From the NCBI GenBank assembly GCA_023429825.1, contig JAEZDC010000065.1, positions 1-53,103 on the forward strand: 53,103 nt of DNA, given 5' to 3'. The notes under the pieces are model-generated. The model ran no database searches and had not been told where the DNA came from. It worked only from the letters and a program-made list of their open reading frames with translations. Source of the DNA: Bacteroidota bacterium. GTDB taxonomy: Bacteria > Bacteroidota > Bacteroidia > Chitinophagales > Chitinophagaceae. The position numbers were made by a program, and so were the translations under genes. Of this stretch, positions 18,601 to 26,726 are shown one piece after another (the first letter of the stretch is position 1; each line of letters starts with the position of its first letter).

Positions 18601-19069
18601 CCTGCAACTTCAACGGCATTTTATATTCGCCATTGCCATTCAAAGCAAAATCGCATTGCTTCACCACATCCTCAATCATTCCTTCCAAACCCATTTGTCT
18701 TCCATCATCCGGAGAATATATTCGTGTAACTCCGTATTGGTGCAACTCCCTGATCTCTTCAGGTAAAATAGTTCCGCCGCCACCACCAAAGATCTTTATA
18801 TGACCGCACCCGTTTTCGTCGAGTAAATCTTTCATATACTTAAAGAATTCCACATGTCCGCCCTGGTAAGAAGTGATCGCTATTCCCTGTGCATCTTCTT
18901 CAATCGCACATTCAACGATCTCTTTTACAGACCGGTTGTGCCCAAGATGAATGATCTCCGCACCCTTACTCTGTAGGATCCTTCGCATAATATTGATAGC
19001 AGCATCATGCCCGTCAAACAGAGAAGCAGCCGTAACGATTCTCACATTATTTGTAGGAGTGTAACTCAT
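15677..19069 (-). CDS. icmF: Fused isobutyryl-CoA mutase (IcmF) with built-in G-protein chaperone
   Basis: 1130 aa. An N-terminal B12-binding domain (1-140) has FDGHDAAINIM with the cobalt-ligand His21 and FGGGGGTI. It is followed by a MeaB-like GTPase (about 203-420) with P-loop GITGTGGAGKSS (206-217) and the guanine motif INKFDKAG, then a linker and the acyl-CoA mutase catalytic TIM barrel (about 540-1130). This B12-GTPase-mutase order is that of IcmF, which interconverts isobutyryl- and n-butyryl-CoA (and pivalyl/isovaleryl pairs in some members) using adenosylcobalamin. Methylmalonyl-CoA mutase has separate subunits and the opposite domain order. Residues 175-200 (QQSAISGERSAVSGEQSAIS) are a tandem-repeat insert. 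Monocistronic, with its own promoter and terminator. Confidence 0.92.
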   Translation of the reverse strand: MSYTPTNNVRIVTAASLFDGHDAAINIMRRILQSKGAEIIHLGHNRSVKEIVECAIEEDAQGIAITSYQGGHVEFFKYMKDLLDENGCGHIKIFGGGGGTILPEEIRELHQYGVTRIYSPDDGRQMGLEGMIEDVVKQCDFALNGNGEYKMPLKLQEAKDVRKIARLITNVENGNQQSAISGERSAVSGEQSAISNQESAKAPVLGITGTGGAGKSSVTDEIVRRYLNAFDDKTIAVISVDPSKKKTGGALLGDRIRMNSISHPRAYMRSLATRDDNTALSGAVQDAIDICRSAGFDFIILESAGVGQSDASILDYCDVSLYVMTPEYGAASQLEKINMLDYADVVCINKFDKAGALDALHDVRKQYKRNHQLFSAKDEELPIVGTIAAQFNDAGVNELFEKLMVTVEKKVNVQFGKVEVHAHTKDTTTKSQIIPPKRVRYLSEISENNRSYDSWVNEQCAIASKLYQITGVIGEKETSGIPELQNLKKKYEDLIHPECKKLIESWSEVQKKYGSDFFEYKVRDKVIRQELTAKSLSGTKIPKVVLPKYKDWGDILKWQLQENVPGEFPYTAGVFELKRQGEDPTRMFAGEGGPERTNKRFHYVSLGQPAHRLSTAFDSVTLYGEDPDHRPDIYGKVGNSGVSIATVDDAKKLYSGFDLCNPKTSVSMTINGPAPIILAFFMNAAIDQECEKYIEQNGLWDEVKKVSEMKYKHASQPIYYNPSAPERLPEGNNGLGLKLLGLSGDEVLPKEVYEQIKASALSQVRGTVQADILKEDQAQNTCIFSTEFALKMMGDVQQYFIDKKVRNFYSVSISGYHIAEAGANPITQLAFTLANGFTYVEYYLSRGMHIDDFAPNLSFFFSNGMDPEYSVIGRVARRIWAKAMKYKYKGNDRSQKLKYHIQTSGRSLHAQEIDFNDIRTTLQALYAIYDNCNSLHTNAYDEAITTPTEESVRRAMAIQLIINRELGTAKNENPNQGSFLIEELTDLVEEAVLSEFDKITERGGVLGAMERMYQRNKIQEESLFYEHQKHSGELPLIGVNTFLNKKGSPTILPTEVIRSTTDEKEQQIQNLQAFWKRNEGKSKEALKRLKEVAVNNGNLFEALMETVKYCSLGQITHALYDVGGQYRRNM
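18471..18547 (-). repeat. In-frame tandem repeat inside icmF
   Basis: About four degenerate copies of an 18-19 nt unit of the type GATCGCTGACTGCTGATCGC encode a QSAxS-type peptide between the B12-binding and GTPase domains. Similar peptides occur in ispG (DNA 6065-6090). Confidence 0.7.
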
Positions 19070-19086
19070 AGTGTCAATTTCGAGGG

Positions 19087-19119
19087 CAAAATTACTATTT
19101 CGCAGCTAAAGGTTAACAA
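19087..19119 (-). promoter_or_regulatory. Probable promoter of icmF
   Basis: On the minus strand TTG (19117-19119) precedes TAATTTTG (19087-19094) by 22 nt. The -7 box ends 17 nt before the icmF ATG. The spacing is slightly long. Confidence 0.45.
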
Positions 19120-19162
19120 GTGTTAGTTTAATTGACCAGCTTTAGCATTTCATAGCATCTTC

Positions 19163-19180
19163 GTTGCGTCGCACTCTTGT
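19163..19180 (+). repeat. Short intergenic repeat, copy 2
   Basis: GTTGCGTCGCACTCTTGT, exact 18 nt match to 15073-15090. It lies in the spacer between the histidine kinase stop and the icmF start. Confidence 0.6.
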
Positions 19181-19248
19181 GCTGTTATATCGAGGGCAGC
19201 TTTAAAATGTATGATATTTATAGAGAGGCTTGCATGTTATCGTTGTAA

Positions 19249-21006
19249 TTAACTCCAGCGTTGAATCGTTTTTTGAATGCTCTCTATAGTAAATGGCTTC
19301 GAAATGAAATCCTTCATTCCTGCTTTAAAACATTCTTCTTCATCTTCCTTCATCGCATTGGCAGTCATTGCAATGATAGTGGGTGGCTTAGCACCATTGA
19401 CGGCGGAGAGTATCTGTCTTGCAGCTTCAAGCCCATCCATTTCCGGCATTTGTATATCCATAAAGATGAGATCGTAATGCTGGGCTTTGGTTTTCTCAAC
19501 TGCTTTCAGGCCATTGTCGGCGATGTCAAGCTTGTAGCCAAGTGTATCGAACACCTTTGTAGCGATAAGCTGGTTCATCATATTATCTTCTGCCAGCAAT
19601 ATCCTGAGCGGCACGAATTCTAAAACTTCCGTTATAGGGGCAGGCACTTCTATTTTCTGATCGGAATCTACTTTCAACGGAATTGTAAAACTGAATTCTG
19701 AACCATGTTTGGGAACACTCTTTACAGTAAACTTTCCATTCATCATCTCTACAAGCTTACTGCAGATAGAAAGTCCTAACCCGGTTCCACTATACTTTCT
19801 GGAAGCAGAAGGATCTACCTGCATGAAAGGTTGAAACAACTGGGATAGATGTTCATCGCTGATGCCAATGCCCGTATCAATTACTTTAAAAGTGATCATC
19901 TGAACACCTTCAACTACACCAAAGCCCATTACCATCACATCTATCCTTCCCTGGTCAGTAAACTTGATAGCATTGCCTACAAGGTTGATCAATATTTGCT
20001 TCAGCCTGCTTTCATCGCCTATAACAAATTCAGCAGTATTGTGATCTATGGAATAATGCAACTGTATATGCTTCGCTGATGCCTTTATCTTAGGTGATGT
20101 GATATCCACCACACTCTTTATACATTCTCTTACATTAAAACTCTTTTCATAAAGGGTGAGTTTTTCTGCTTCGATCTTTGAAAGATCAAGCACATCGTTA
20201 ATGATATCCAACAATAAGTTACAACTGCTCTCAAGAGTTTGCACCAGTTCTTTTTGCTCAGCCGGCAGATCCTCTTTCATTAAAAGTTGGGTTGTACCTA
20301 CAATGCCATTCAATGGTGTTCTGATCTCGTGGCTCATGTTTGCCAGGAACTTGGATTTAGCAGCGGTTGCTGCCTCTGCAGTATGCTTGGCTTGTAAAAG
20401 GCCTTCAGTATAATCTTCGATCTGCTTCTTACTTTCTACCAGGTCGGCTCTTTCTATATCATAACTCTTTTTAAAGAAAGAAAGTAACAGGCCGATGATA
20501 ATAAGAACGATGATGATAGTAGTGATGATGTCACTTTCCTTGATCGCATCATTAACATAAGGAACAACCCATTCAGGATATATTTTTTCCAACCAAAACA
20601 AGGAAAGCATCAATGTGATCAATACGAATGCAAAAGGTAAATGATATTTAAGTCGCAGCGTGAGCATTCCTACTCCCATAATAAATACAAAATATACCGG
20701 GATAGATCCTTCCATTCCCCCATTAAAGAACCAGACAGGAAAAAAGATAGCAAGGCCCAGGAAAACACAATAAAACCTGATCTTATCAGTGAGCTTTCCT
20801 TTTATACCAACGGCCAGGAAAAAGGAATATACAACGATGATGAGTGCCGCGGTGAGATTAATTCTCCAGTCAAGCCCTAAAATAATATTAGCAATACCGC
20901 TAATAATACTGGCAACGATCACTGAAGCACATGCAATGATGAAGCTTCTATCCTCAATTTGCAATGTGCGGTCGTATACTCTCAGCCAGGAAGTGATTTT
21001 TTTCAT
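19249..21006 (-). CDS. Hybrid sensor histidine kinase with membrane sensor and receiver domain
   Basis: 585 aa. The N-terminal half has about six hydrophobic helices (residues 22-180) with little extracytoplasmic loop, followed by a short coiled linker. A HisKA domain with FLANMSHEIRTPLNG (phospho-acceptor His226) comes next, then the HATPase domain with N-box INLVGNAIKF, GIGIS (G1) and GTGLGLSI (G2). A C-terminal receiver domain (from about 465) has LLAEDN, FMDIQMPEMDG with the phospho-acceptor Asp, and a KPF lysine. No cognate response regulator or output gene is adjacent. The membrane-embedded sensor suggests a signal in or near the membrane. The stimulus is unknown. Confidence 0.92.
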   Translation of the reverse strand: MKKITSWLRVYDRTLQIEDRSFIIACASVIVASIISGIANIILGLDWRINLTAALIIVVYSFFLAVGIKGKLTDKIRFYCVFLGLAIFFPVWFFNGGMEGSIPVYFVFIMGVGMLTLRLKYHLPFAFVLITLMLSLFWLEKIYPEWVVPYVNDAIKESDIITTIIIVLIIIGLLLSFFKKSYDIERADLVESKKQIEDYTEGLLQAKHTAEAATAAKSKFLANMSHEIRTPLNGIVGTTQLLMKEDLPAEQKELVQTLESSCNLLLDIINDVLDLSKIEAEKLTLYEKSFNVRECIKSVVDITSPKIKASAKHIQLHYSIDHNTAEFVIGDESRLKQILINLVGNAIKFTDQGRIDVMVMGFGVVEGVQMITFKVIDTGIGISDEHLSQLFQPFMQVDPSASRKYSGTGLGLSICSKLVEMMNGKFTVKSVPKHGSEFSFTIPLKVDSDQKIEVPAPITEVLEFVPLRILLAEDNMMNQLIATKVFDTLGYKLDIADNGLKAVEKTKAQHYDLIFMDIQMPEMDGLEAARQILSAVNGAKPPTIIAMTANAMKEDEEECFKAGMKDFISKPFTIESIQKTIQRWS

Positions 21007-21142
21007 CTTTGGGGTAGCGGTATGTAAGTGCTGATCGCACCGTAAATAAAACGAAAAAAGCGGGGATTTAGTGTTAAGGATTTACGTTTTCAGCAACTTG
21101 CACATTGGCTAATCACGATTGCTGAGAATAATCAAAACAAAT

Positions 21143-21189
21143 TAAAAGCCGACTGGTGACGTTGCCTTAGCACATCACCAACTCGGCTT
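21143..21189 (-). terminator. Hairpin terminator downstream of gcvH
   Basis: AAGCCGA(c)TGGTGA at 21146-21159 pairs with TCACCA(ac)TCGGCTT at 21175-21189, a long stem with one small bulge. On the minus strand it is followed by TTTTAATTTGTTTTG, 52 bp past the gcvH stop. Confidence 0.62.
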
Positions 21190-21240
21190 GAGTATGTTCT
21201 GCAATCAGGCCATGCAGGAGTGGAGTTCTTAACTTACGAA

Positions 21241-21618
21241 TTATCCAACCATTTGGCTATATTCTTCCTGGCCCATCAGTTGATCTACATCAGAGGGATT
21301 ACTTACTTCCACTTTTACCATCCAACCCTCACCATACGGATCATTATTTACCAGCTCGGGAGCTTTTTCTAAAGCACTGTTTACTTCTTTGATCGTTCCT
21401 GCTACCGGCAAAAAAAGATCGCTAACTGTCTTCACCGCTTCCACCGTTCCAAATACTTCTTCAGCATTCAGGCTTTTGCCAACTGTGTTGATATCTACAT
21501 AAACGATATCGCCAAGTTCTCTTTGAGCGAAGTCTGTAATACCAATAGTTGCAATATTGCCATCCAGCTTTATCCATTCATGATCTTTGGTGTACTTAAC
21601 GTTGGAAGGAAAATTCAT
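21241..21618 (-). CDS. gcvH: Glycine cleavage system H protein
   Basis: 125 aa, the family length. The lipoyl-carrier fold is clear: KYTKDHEWIKLDGNIATIGI at the N terminus, FGTVEAVKTVSDLFLPV with the lipoylated Lys63, and GEGWMVKVEVSN near the C terminus. H protein shuttles the aminomethyl group between the P, T and L proteins during glycine breakdown. gcvP and gcvT are not in this window, so the system is dispersed. Single-gene unit with a hairpin terminator. Confidence 0.95.
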   Translation of the reverse strand: MNFPSNVKYTKDHEWIKLDGNIATIGITDFAQRELGDIVYVDINTVGKSLNAEEVFGTVEAVKTVSDLFLPVAGTIKEVNSALEKAPELVNNDPYGEGWMVKVEVSNPSDVDQLMGQEEYSQMVG

Positions 21619-21769
21619 AAACTCAGATTTTTAGAACTGCAAATATTACAAATTCTGAGCAGACATGGATTGATTATTATGGTACCAGCTTTGTATCTCA
21701 TGGTATGGCTCTCGCCTTAGACGAGACGCTGCACACTTAGCTGAAGATTAAAAATGAGATGGCTTTATA

Positions 21770-22474
21770 TTAATTAAGCAACCGCATCTTCATCATCACA
21801 TTAATCCTTGGCCTGTCGTTCGGAGCTTTAGGCAACGCAGTGATGTTGTCAATTACCTCCATCCCGCTAATTACTTCGCCAAATACGGTGTAATTCTGAT
21901 CCAGAAAAGGTGTGCCGCCAATTCTCTTGTATATTTCTTTTTGCGCGGCCGTATAACTGAATTTGGGATTTGCATTCTTCAGCCCTTGCTCAGTTCCGTT
22001 CAATTGCTCATCTGTAACTTTCGCACCTTGTACAATATAGAACTGGCAATTACTACTGCTTTTTTGAGGATTGTTATCTCTTGCTGCAGCCAATGCGCCA
22101 CGTTTATGAAAAAGCATCGGGTGAAACTCGGCCGGTATCCGGTCACCCGGAGCACTACCGCTACCGATCATCCTTGTACTATCAGCATTCTTACTGGTAG
22201 GATCTCCACCTTGTATCATAAAGTTTTGAATAACCCTGTGGAATAATAGACTGTCGTAAAAACCTTGCTGCACAAGCTTTATAAAATTATCCCGATGCAA
22301 GGGGGTTGCATTGTATAATTTCAAAACCATAGTACCGTAATCGGTAGATATCTCCACTAATCTTTCTTTTGTTGCAGCAGGTGATTTCACAGGTGTTTTT
22401 GCAACTGGTTTTGTCTTCTGTGCAGAAGCCTGCAATCCAATGGTCATCACTATTGCCCAAAAAAGTATTTTCAT
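21770..22474 (-). CDS. Periplasmic cyclophilin-type peptidyl-prolyl isomerase
   Basis: 234 aa. Signal peptide (about 1-18, ending QASAQ), a Lys/Pro/Thr-rich linker, then the cyclophilin fold. The signature LLFHRVIQNFMIQGGDPTSK carries the catalytic Arg, and SSSNCQFYIVQGA, NYTVFGEVISGMEVIDNI complete the core. It catalyses cis-trans isomerisation of Xaa-Pro bonds, here in the envelope. An insertion of about 35 residues (DEQLNGTEQGLKNANPKFSY) in the middle is typical of Bacteroidota members. Starts 5 nt after the stop of the upstream 115-residue gene, so co-transcribed. Confidence 0.91.
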   Translation of the reverse strand: MKILFWAIVMTIGLQASAQKTKPVAKTPVKSPAATKERLVEISTDYGTMVLKLYNATPLHRDNFIKLVQQGFYDSLLFHRVIQNFMIQGGDPTSKNADSTRMIGSGSAPGDRIPAEFHPMLFHKRGALAAARDNNPQKSSSNCQFYIVQGAKVTDEQLNGTEQGLKNANPKFSYTAAQKEIYKRIGGTPFLDQNYTVFGEVISGMEVIDNITALPKAPNDRPRINVMMKMRLLN

Positions 22475-22479
22475 AGTTA

Positions 22480-22827
22480 TCAGTTAAATCCTTGCTGCTC
22501 GAAATAAAGTAAAATATGATCCTTGAGAAAATTTTCCTGCTCCATTAAAGGCATTATTGGCAGTTCTTTCACTTGTTTAAAATGCGGCCAGCCTTCTTCG
22601 TCCTTTCCTTCATACACATAATAACCACTTTGCGCAAGAACCGTACAGGTAGCCACATGCATCAGGTCCTGCTTCTGTTCTTTGGTTATCTTTTCTTGAA
22701 TAAACCCTGTTTCCTGCATGCCAATAAGAAAGAGTATCGCTTCCATATCGGGTTTTTTTCCAAAACGGTCTACCAACTTTGCTTCCAGGTGCCACCAGCG
22801 GTGCATCAGGTCATCTTTCACATTCAT
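22480..22827 (-). CDS. Conserved small cytoplasmic protein of unknown function
   Basis: 115 aa, with no signal peptide or membrane helix. It is alpha-helical looking and rich in aromatic and charged residues (DDLMHRWWHLEAKLVDRFGK, YYVYEGKDEEGWPHF). I recall similar short proteins in Bacteroidota genomes but no assigned function. A TATCTTTG box ends only 4 nt before the ATG, so the transcript may be leaderless. It heads an operon with the cyclophilin gene. Confidence 0.72.
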   Translation of the reverse strand: MNVKDDLMHRWWHLEAKLVDRFGKKPDMEAILFLIGMQETGFIQEKITKEQKQDLMHVATCTVLAQSGYYVYEGKDEEGWPHFKQVKELPIMPLMEQENFLKDHILLYFEQQGFN

Positions 22828-22831
22828 AGCG

Positions 22832-22839
22832 CAAAGATA
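22832..22839 (-). promoter_or_regulatory. -7 box abutting a start codon (possible leaderless transcript)
   Basis: TATCTTTG on the minus strand is followed by CGCT and then the ATG of the 115-residue gene. The expected transcription start would fall at or next to the start codon. Confidence 0.5.
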
Positions 22840-22989
22840 GGCGTACAGCTTGCAAGTTGCAGGTGGCTGCTAGGTAATACTGTTCAACAAAATCGGGAAG
22901 GTTGAAGTGATCAGATGTTCAGTAGATACACGTATTACAACAAGTGCAACAGCTGGCTCACTAATATCTCGCATCCAGCATCCAGCTAT

Positions 22990-22997
22990 TATCTTTG
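22990..22997 (+). promoter_or_regulatory. Possible -7 box (TATCTTTG) for serS
   Basis: TATCTTTG lies 17 nt upstream of the serS ATG. No clear -33 element is visible; the preceding DNA is a short GCATCCA direct repeat. Confidence 0.45.
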
Positions 22998-23014
22998 CCG
23001 CAAATAAGAATTGA

Positions 23015-24286
23015 ATGTTACAGGTGAATTATATACGCCAGAATAAAGATGCAGTGCTGGAGCGGCTGGCAATAAAAAATTTTAAGCAAACGGAAGTAGT
23101 GGATGAGGTGATCTCGTTGGACGATGAACGTAAACGTTTACAGGTAGAATTTGATAATACACAGGCTAAGGTAAATGCTGCATCTAAAGACATTGGAAAA
23201 CTGATGGGGCAGGGGAAGAAAGATGATGCTGAAGCATTGAAGGCAGAAGTTGCACAACACAAAACACAACTAGAGCCGTTAAAGCAAAGAATGGCAGAAG
23301 TAGAAAAGCAGTTAACAGATAAACTCTTGTTGCTTCCGAACTTGCCCTCTGCACTTGTTCCGAAAGGAAAAACGCCGGAAGACAATGAAATAGTCAGAGA
23401 AGGGGGTATACATCCGCAGTTTGAAGGTGAAGCATTACCGCACTGGGAGCTAACAAAAAAGTATAACCTGATCGATTTTGAATTAGGTAATAAGATCACA
23501 GGAAGCGGCTTTCCTGTATACATGAATAAAGGTGCGAAGTTGCAACGAAGCCTGATACAATATTTTCTCGATTATAATACTGAAGCAGGTTACGTAGAAT
23601 ACATTCCGCCGTTCATGGTGAATGAAGATTCTGCTTATGGAACAGGACAACTGCCGGATAAAGAAGGGCAAATGTATCATGTAACAGAAGATAATTTTTA
23701 CCTGATACCTACCGCCGAAGTTCCGGTGACCAATATTTATAGAGATACGATCTTAAAGGAAAATGATCTGCCAATAAAAATGACAGCTTATTCTCCATGC
23801 TTTAGAAGAGAAGCGGGCAGTTATGGTAAAGATGTACGAGGATTGAATCGTTTGCACCAGTTTGAAAAAGTGGAGATCATCCAGATAGTTGAGCCGGATA
23901 AGAGTTATGAAGTATTGGAAGAAATGGTTAATCATGTTGAACGTCTTGTAGTTTCTCTAGAACTTCCTTACAGGATATTAAGATTGTGTGGCGGTGATAT
24001 GAGTTTTGCATCAGCCCTCACTTACGATTTTGAAGTATACAGCGCTGCACAGGGCAGATGGCTGGAAGTAAGTAGCGTGAGCAATTTTGAAAACTTTCAA
24101 ACCAACAGGATGAAGTGCCGTTATAAAACCGCGGATGGTAAAACACAACTGGCTCATAGCCTAAATGGAAGCTCGTTGGCCTTGCCAAGAATTGTTGCTG
24201 CACTACTGGAGAATCACCAAGCTGCAGAAGGAATTAAAATTCCAAAAGTGCTGCAAACCTATTTTGGAAGCCATATCATTGAATAG
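23015..24286 (+). CDS. serS: Seryl-tRNA synthetase
   Basis: 423 aa, full length. The N-terminal helical hairpin that grips the tRNA long arm spans about residues 25-100 (DDERKRLQVEFDNTQAKVNA, QLEPLKQRMAEVEKQLTDKL). The class II catalytic core follows with motif 2 (CFRREAGSYGKDVRGLNRLH), the QFEKVEI segment and motif 3 (NGSSLALPRIVAALLENHQ). It charges tRNA-Ser and tRNA-Sec with serine. The HD-domain gene begins 6 nt after its stop. Confidence 0.96.
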   Translation: MLQVNYIRQNKDAVLERLAIKNFKQTEVVDEVISLDDERKRLQVEFDNTQAKVNAASKDIGKLMGQGKKDDAEALKAEVAQHKTQLEPLKQRMAEVEKQLTDKLLLLPNLPSALVPKGKTPEDNEIVREGGIHPQFEGEALPHWELTKKYNLIDFELGNKITGSGFPVYMNKGAKLQRSLIQYFLDYNTEAGYVEYIPPFMVNEDSAYGTGQLPDKEGQMYHVTEDNFYLIPTAEVPVTNIYRDTILKENDLPIKMTAYSPCFRREAGSYGKDVRGLNRLHQFEKVEIIQIVEPDKSYEVLEEMVNHVERLVVSLELPYRILRLCGGDMSFASALTYDFEVYSAAQGRWLEVSSVSNFENFQTNRMKCRYKTADGKTQLAHSLNGSSLALPRIVAALLENHQAAEGIKIPKVLQTYFGSHIIE

Positions 24287-24292
24287 ACACGC

Positions 24293-25513
24293 ATGCCGAA
24301 CAGAAATAGAAAGATCATTAACGACCCGGTCTATGGCTTCATCACCATCAATCATCCCTTAATCTTTCGCATTATTGCGCATCCTTATTACCAAAGGCTG
24401 AGAAGGATAAGTCAAATGGCTCTTGCGCATCTGGTTTACCCGGGAGCAACACATACAAGGCTGCATCATTCGCTTGGCGCTTACCATCTAATGTGTAATG
24501 CGCTTTCAGAACTCCGGGGTAAAGGGGTGAATATTTCTGAAGAAGAAGATACTGCCGCAAAAGCTGCTATCTTATTGCATGATGTTGGGCATGGGCCTTT
24601 TTCCCATGCACTGGAAAATGTGCTGATTAAAGATATTCATCACGAAGAACTTTCTCTTCAACTGATGCAACAGATGAATAAAGAGTTTGGAGGTGAATTG
24701 CAACTTGCTATAGACATATTCACAGATAAATATCACAAGCCCTTTCTGCATCAACTGATCAGTGGCCAGTTAGATGTTGACAGAATGGATTACCTAACCC
24801 GTGATAGTTTTTACTCGGGAGTAAGCGAAGGTGTAATAGGATATGACCGGATCATTAAAATGCTCACCGTTCACAATGATCAATTGGTGGTAGAAGAAAA
24901 AGGTATTTACAGTGTAGAAAAATTCCTTGTGGCTAGAAGACAAATGTATTGGCAGGTATACCTTCATAAAACAGTATTAGCGGCAGAGATGATGCTGGTA
25001 AAGATCATGGAACGGGTAAAAGAGATTTATTTGGCAGAAGATGCTTACCTGAAAACAGGATCATCGCTTGACTATTTCCTGGAGAACTTTGGGGGCGCTT
25101 ATGATCGAGCGATGGTGCTCGAAAAGTTTTGTTCATTAGATGATCACGATGTGATGCATGCCATTAAAACCTGGCGTAAACATCCTGATCCGGTATTGTC
25201 CCTTCTTTGTAAGAAATTACTTGATCGTGCGTTGTTTAAAACCCGTTTTCAGCCCGATGCATTTGAAGAAAGTTTTGTATATGAGCTGCAGCAACGAACT
25301 GCTTTAAATTTTAACATTCCTCATAAAGATGCCTCATATGTATGTTTTACGGGTGAAGCCACTAATACTACCTATCAAAAAGCTGATGAAAATATTAATA
25401 TTCTCTTTAAAGACGGTTCCATTAAGGATATTACAACGATCGACAATGCCTTAATCCATCAAAATCTCTCAGCCCCTGTAAAAAAATTTTACATTTGTTC
25501 ATTATCGAAGTAA
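24293..25513 (+). CDS. HD-domain phosphohydrolase (SAMHD1/YdhJ-like)
   Basis: 406 aa. The HD metal motif is complete: RLHHSLGAYH supplies the first His, LLHDVGHGPFSH the His-Asp pair, and LDVDRMDYLTRDS the last Asp. The N-terminal INDPVYGFI is typical of this HD group, which is related to dGTP triphosphohydrolases and SAMHD1. A nucleotide phosphohydrolase activity is likely, but the substrate is not visible from sequence. Position 6 nt behind serS suggests one transcript. No regulatory domain is appended. Confidence 0.86.
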   Translation: MPNRNRKIINDPVYGFITINHPLIFRIIAHPYYQRLRRISQMALAHLVYPGATHTRLHHSLGAYHLMCNALSELRGKGVNISEEEDTAAKAAILLHDVGHGPFSHALENVLIKDIHHEELSLQLMQQMNKEFGGELQLAIDIFTDKYHKPFLHQLISGQLDVDRMDYLTRDSFYSGVSEGVIGYDRIIKMLTVHNDQLVVEEKGIYSVEKFLVARRQMYWQVYLHKTVLAAEMMLVKIMERVKEIYLAEDAYLKTGSSLDYFLENFGGAYDRAMVLEKFCSLDDHDVMHAIKTWRKHPDPVLSLLCKKLLDRALFKTRFQPDAFEESFVYELQQRTALNFNIPHKDASYVCFTGEATNTTYQKADENINILFKDGSIKDITTIDNALIHQNLSAPVKKFYICSLSK

Positions 25514-25587
25514 ATTGTTCAGGTCATTGGCAATGGTACCGGTAATGTGATCTTAATTGACTAATGATTCAATGACCAAAGTTTATT

Positions 25588-26640
25588 ATGGAATTTAGTG
25601 CAGCCCAGATAGCAGTGCTTATTAACGGAAAGATTGAAGGCGATCCAAAAGCCACTGTAAATACTTTCAATAAAATTGAAGAAGCTTCAGCAGGCGAGCT
25701 TGCTTTTTTAGCCAATCCTAAATACGAAGATTTTATTTATTCCACCAAAGCTTCGGTTGTTATCGTTAATGAGAACCAGGAGCTGAAGCAGGAGATATCT
25801 TCAACGCTCATTCGTGTTCCGGATGCTTATTCTGCTTTTGCCACCTTATTGAACAAGTACCAGGAGATGGTCACGCAACAATTGAGCGGCATTCAACAGC
25901 CAAGTTATATTCATGAAAGCGCTAAGCTGGGCGAAAATGTTTACGTGGGTGCTTTCAGTTACGTAGGAAGTAATGTTAGGATAGGTAATAACGCAAAATT
26001 ATTCCCCGGAACTTTTGTGGGTGATAATGTATCTCTTGGTGACAATACCATTTTACATCCTGGCTCTAAAGTGTACCATGATTGTAAGATCGGAAAGAAT
26101 GTAGTGATCCATGCAGGCAGTGTAATTGGTGCTGACGGATTTGGATTCGCACCACAGGCTGATGGCAGTTATAAAAAAGTTCCCCAGATAGGTAATGTAG
26201 TTATTGAAGATAATGTTGAGCTGGGTGCCAACAGTACTATCGACAGAGCTACGATGGGCTCTACAGTAATTAAAGCAGGAGCCAAGCTGGATAACCTCGT
26301 TCATATCGCACATAATGTTGAAGTAGGCCATCATACTGTAATGGCTGCCCAGGCAGGAATAAGCGGAAGTACTAAAATTGGCAACCACGTTCAGATAGGG
26401 GGCCAGGCGGGCATCGTTGGCCATATCTACATTGCCGATGGGTCTAAGATCAACGCTCAAAGTGGTGTAAGTAAAGCCATCAAAGATCCTAACACTGCAG
26501 TTACCGGTTCTCCGGCTTCTGATTATACCAGTGCATTGAGGAGCCAGGCTGTGGCAAGAAATCTTCCCTTGCTTGAGAAGAGAGTCCAGGAGCTGGAAAA
26601 ACTTGTTCAGCAACTTCTGGCTGAAAAGGTAAATATTTGA
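25588..26640 (+). CDS. lpxD: UDP-3-O-acylglucosamine N-acyltransferase
   Basis: 350 aa. An N-terminal uridine-binding domain (about 1-100) precedes a left-handed beta-helix of hexapeptide repeats (about 105-300) and a C-terminal coiled coil (LPLLEKRVQELEKLVQQLL). LpxD adds the second 3-hydroxyacyl chain in lipid A synthesis. The catalytic His lies in NLVHIAHNVEVGHH. Other landmarks are GADGFGFAPQADGSYKKVPQ and ELGANSTIDRATMGST. The final 102 bp are repeated at 27814-27915 (87 of 102 identical by my count), beyond an inserted-looking lipoprotein gene. lpxC, lpxA and fabZ are not adjacent. Confidence 0.95.
   Translation: MEFSAAQIAVLINGKIEGDPKATVNTFNKIEEASAGELAFLANPKYEDFIYSTKASVVIVNENQELKQEISSTLIRVPDAYSAFATLLNKYQEMVTQQLSGIQQPSYIHESAKLGENVYVGAFSYVGSNVRIGNNAKLFPGTFVGDNVSLGDNTILHPGSKVYHDCKIGKNVVIHAGSVIGADGFGFAPQADGSYKKVPQIGNVVIEDNVELGANSTIDRATMGSTVIKAGAKLDNLVHIAHNVEVGHHTVMAAQAGISGSTKIGNHVQIGGQAGIVGHIYIADGSKINAQSGVSKAIKDPNTAVTGSPASDYTSALRSQAVARNLPLLEKRVQELEKLVQQLLAEKVNI
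26539..26640 (+). repeat. lpxD 3' end, left copy of a duplicated segment
   Basis: The last 102 bp of lpxD, including its stop codon. The right copy, equally long, is at 27814-27915. Differences cluster in the last 30 bp. Confidence 0.85.
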
Positions 26641-26726
26641 TCTTCATATTTTCACAGTATCAGAAGTAATTTAAAGAATAAGCTGCTATTTTAAAGCCGT
26701 CCTGATTGTTGAATGCATCAAGGCAG

